Source of the DNA: Chitinophagales bacterium
Lineage (GTDB): Bacteria; Bacteroidota; Bacteroidia; Chitinophagales; UBA2359
Direction of reading: 5' to 3'
Assembly: GCA_020636475.1 (NCBI GenBank)
Contig: JACJXU010000004.1
Span: forward strand, 131,961 to 195,960
Length of the DNA stretch: 64,000 bases
Part shown: positions 63,192 to 64,000 of the stretch, piece after piece
Layout of the letters: every line of letters starts with the position of its first letter
Position numbering within the stretch: position 1 is the stretch's first letter
Program-made: the position numbers and the translations under genes
Notes under the pieces: model-generated
What the model was told of the DNA's origin: nothing
The model's database searches: none
Seen by the model: only the letters and a program-made list of their open reading frames with translations

Positions 63192-63824
63192 ATGAATTTT
63201 TCTTCAAAACTTATAGAACAAGCTGTGGCAGAGTTTTCGCGCTTGCCCGGTATAGGCAAAAAAACTGCTTTGCGTTTAGTTTTACATTTATTGAAACAGT
63301 CCACCGAAACGGTAGATATATTCACCCAACGCATCAGCGATATGCGGCATCAAATAAAATATTGTCAAAAATGCTGCAATATTTCCGATGATGTACTGTG
63401 TAATATTTGTGCCAACACACACCGCAAGCACGAAACCATTTGTGTAGTAGAAAACCTCCGCGATGTAATTGCTATTGAAAGTACCCAGCAATACCAAGGC
63501 GTGTACCATGTGTTGGGTGGCGTTATTTCGCCTGTGGACGGCATCGGTCCCGACCAACTGAATGTTCAGGCACTGCTGAATCGCCTACAAAAAGAACCTA
63601 TTGACGAAATAATAATGGCACTTAGTCCTACTATGGAAGGCGATACGACTATTTTTTATCTGTCGCGAAAATTGCATGAAATAAACCCTTCGGTAAAAAT
63701 TTCGGCATTGGCGCGGGGTGTAGCTTTTGGTGGCGAGTTGGAGTACGTTGATGAACTCACCCTTGCCCGCGCTATGGCTACCCGCCGACCATACGAGCAG
63801 TTTTTGGTTTCGCCGGATAAATAA
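63192..63824 (+). CDS. recR: recombination protein RecR
   Basis: 210 residues. RecR works with RecF/RecO to load RecA at gaps. N-terminal helix-hairpin-helix (SRLPGIGKKTALRLVLHLL), a C4 zinc finger (CQKCCNISDDVLCNIC, about 57-72), and the Toprim domain with VVENLRDVIAIEST, GVYHVLGGVISPVDGIGPDQL (in parts) and EYVDELTLARAM. The C-terminal tail is normal. An array of tandem repeats lies 30 bases after the stop codon. Confidence 0.96.
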   Translation: MNFSSKLIEQAVAEFSRLPGIGKKTALRLVLHLLKQSTETVDIFTQRISDMRHQIKYCQKCCNISDDVLCNICANTHRKHETICVVENLRDVIAIESTQQYQGVYHVLGGVISPVDGIGPDQLNVQALLNRLQKEPIDEIIMALSPTMEGDTTIFYLSRKLHEINPSVKISALARGVAFGGELEYVDELTLARAMATRRPYEQFLVSPDK

Positions 63825-63855
63825 AATTGTTGGGGGACAAAACCTGTGTCCAAAA

Positions 63856-64000
63856 GAACGTATATCAAATAGGTTGAGAACGTATATCAAATAGGTTGGG
63901 AACGTATATCAAATAGGCTCTGAACCTATATCAAATAGGCTCTGAACCTATATCAAATAGGTTGAGAACGTATATCAAATAGGTTAGGGAACGTATATCA
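63856..64000. repeat. 22-bp tandem repeat array, runs off the window
   Basis: Six complete units (starting at 63856, 63878, 63900, 63922, 63944, 63966) and a seventh cut off at 64000. Units are 22 bases, the sixth 23. The core TATATCAAATAGG is unchanged in all; the outer bases vary (GAACG or GAACC in front, TTGA, TTGG, CTCT or TTAGGG behind). Units 4 and 5 form a perfect CCTAT/ATAGG hairpin. No spacers, so not a CRISPR. Confidence 0.85.

Noticed and set aside
63856..64000. CRISPR array after recR
   Set aside because: Units are contiguous with no unique spacers and are only 22 bases long; no cas gene is near.

Overview
The window looks like chromosomal DNA from a member of the Bacteroidota. 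The evidence is two very large secreted proteins with type IX secretion (T9SS) C-terminal sorting domains (one type A, one type B), a PorV/PorQ-family plus PorU2-type sortase pair, a TonB-dependent receptor with an N-terminal carboxypeptidase-regulatory-like domain, Bacteroidota-only housekeeping variants (GSCFA protein, 2-gene menC-menE, short MenE), and promoters of the TTG-N19-TAnnTTTG type in place of the usual -35/-10. Genus cannot be decided from what is visible.

Layout. 1-7.4 kb: an unrecognised gene cut by the window edge, a small membrane-anchored protein with a decayed second copy behind it, then frr, a conserved hypothetical, scpA, a lipoprotein, glutaryl-CoA dehydrogenase, folB, tRNA-Cys(GCA) and a rhomboid protease. 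7.7-12.4 kb: a secreted cytophagalysin-like metalloprotease. 12.4-20.7 kb (minus strand): pheS, a frameshifted KilA-N gene, a GT39-type membrane glycosyltransferase, menE and menC (menaquinone), an M20 amidohydrolase, a SPOR-like protein and a small membrane protein. 20.7-28.5 kb: anmK, an OppB/OppC permease pair, an ElaA-like acetyltransferase, odhB (2-oxoglutarate dehydrogenase E2), a methyltransferase and a secreted FKBP.

28.5-33.1 kb is an accessory island: a five-gene operon (XRE regulator, C5 cytosine methyltransferase, small Cys-rich protein, HNH endonuclease, DinD) plus a 5'-truncated second C5 methyltransferase, bordered on both sides by long imperfect palindromes. A perfect palindrome over the operon's -7 box is the probable operator of the XRE protein. 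33.3-39.5 kb: PorV/PorQ-family protein and PorU2-like C25 peptidase. 39.6-41.6 kb: a second restriction-modification-like pair (unknown protein translationally coupled to a Dam-type adenine methyltransferase), again followed by a palindromic element. 41.7-53.1 kb: TonB receptor, plsC, rmuC, dnaN, a DUF4956/VTC polyphosphate pair, rhodanese lipoprotein, GSCFA protein, long-chain acyl-CoA ligase. 53.3-58 kb: a 1550-residue secreted protein with seven DUF11-like repeats. 58.1-62.6 kb: surface polysaccharide genes (wzy-, wzz-, wzx-like, gmhA). 62.7-63.8 kb: RidA/2-aminomuconate deaminase-like protein and recR, followed by a 22-bp tandem repeat that runs off the window.

The most interesting signals are the hairpin elements associated with both restriction-modification units (they look like recombination sites or dispersed cassette borders), the unrecognised partner of the Dam-type methyltransferase, the small Cys-rich protein inside the first R-M operon, and a four-arm switch-like inverted-repeat set upstream of odhB. 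No transposase, integrase or CRISPR array was found. All statements come from reading the sequence; no search was run.
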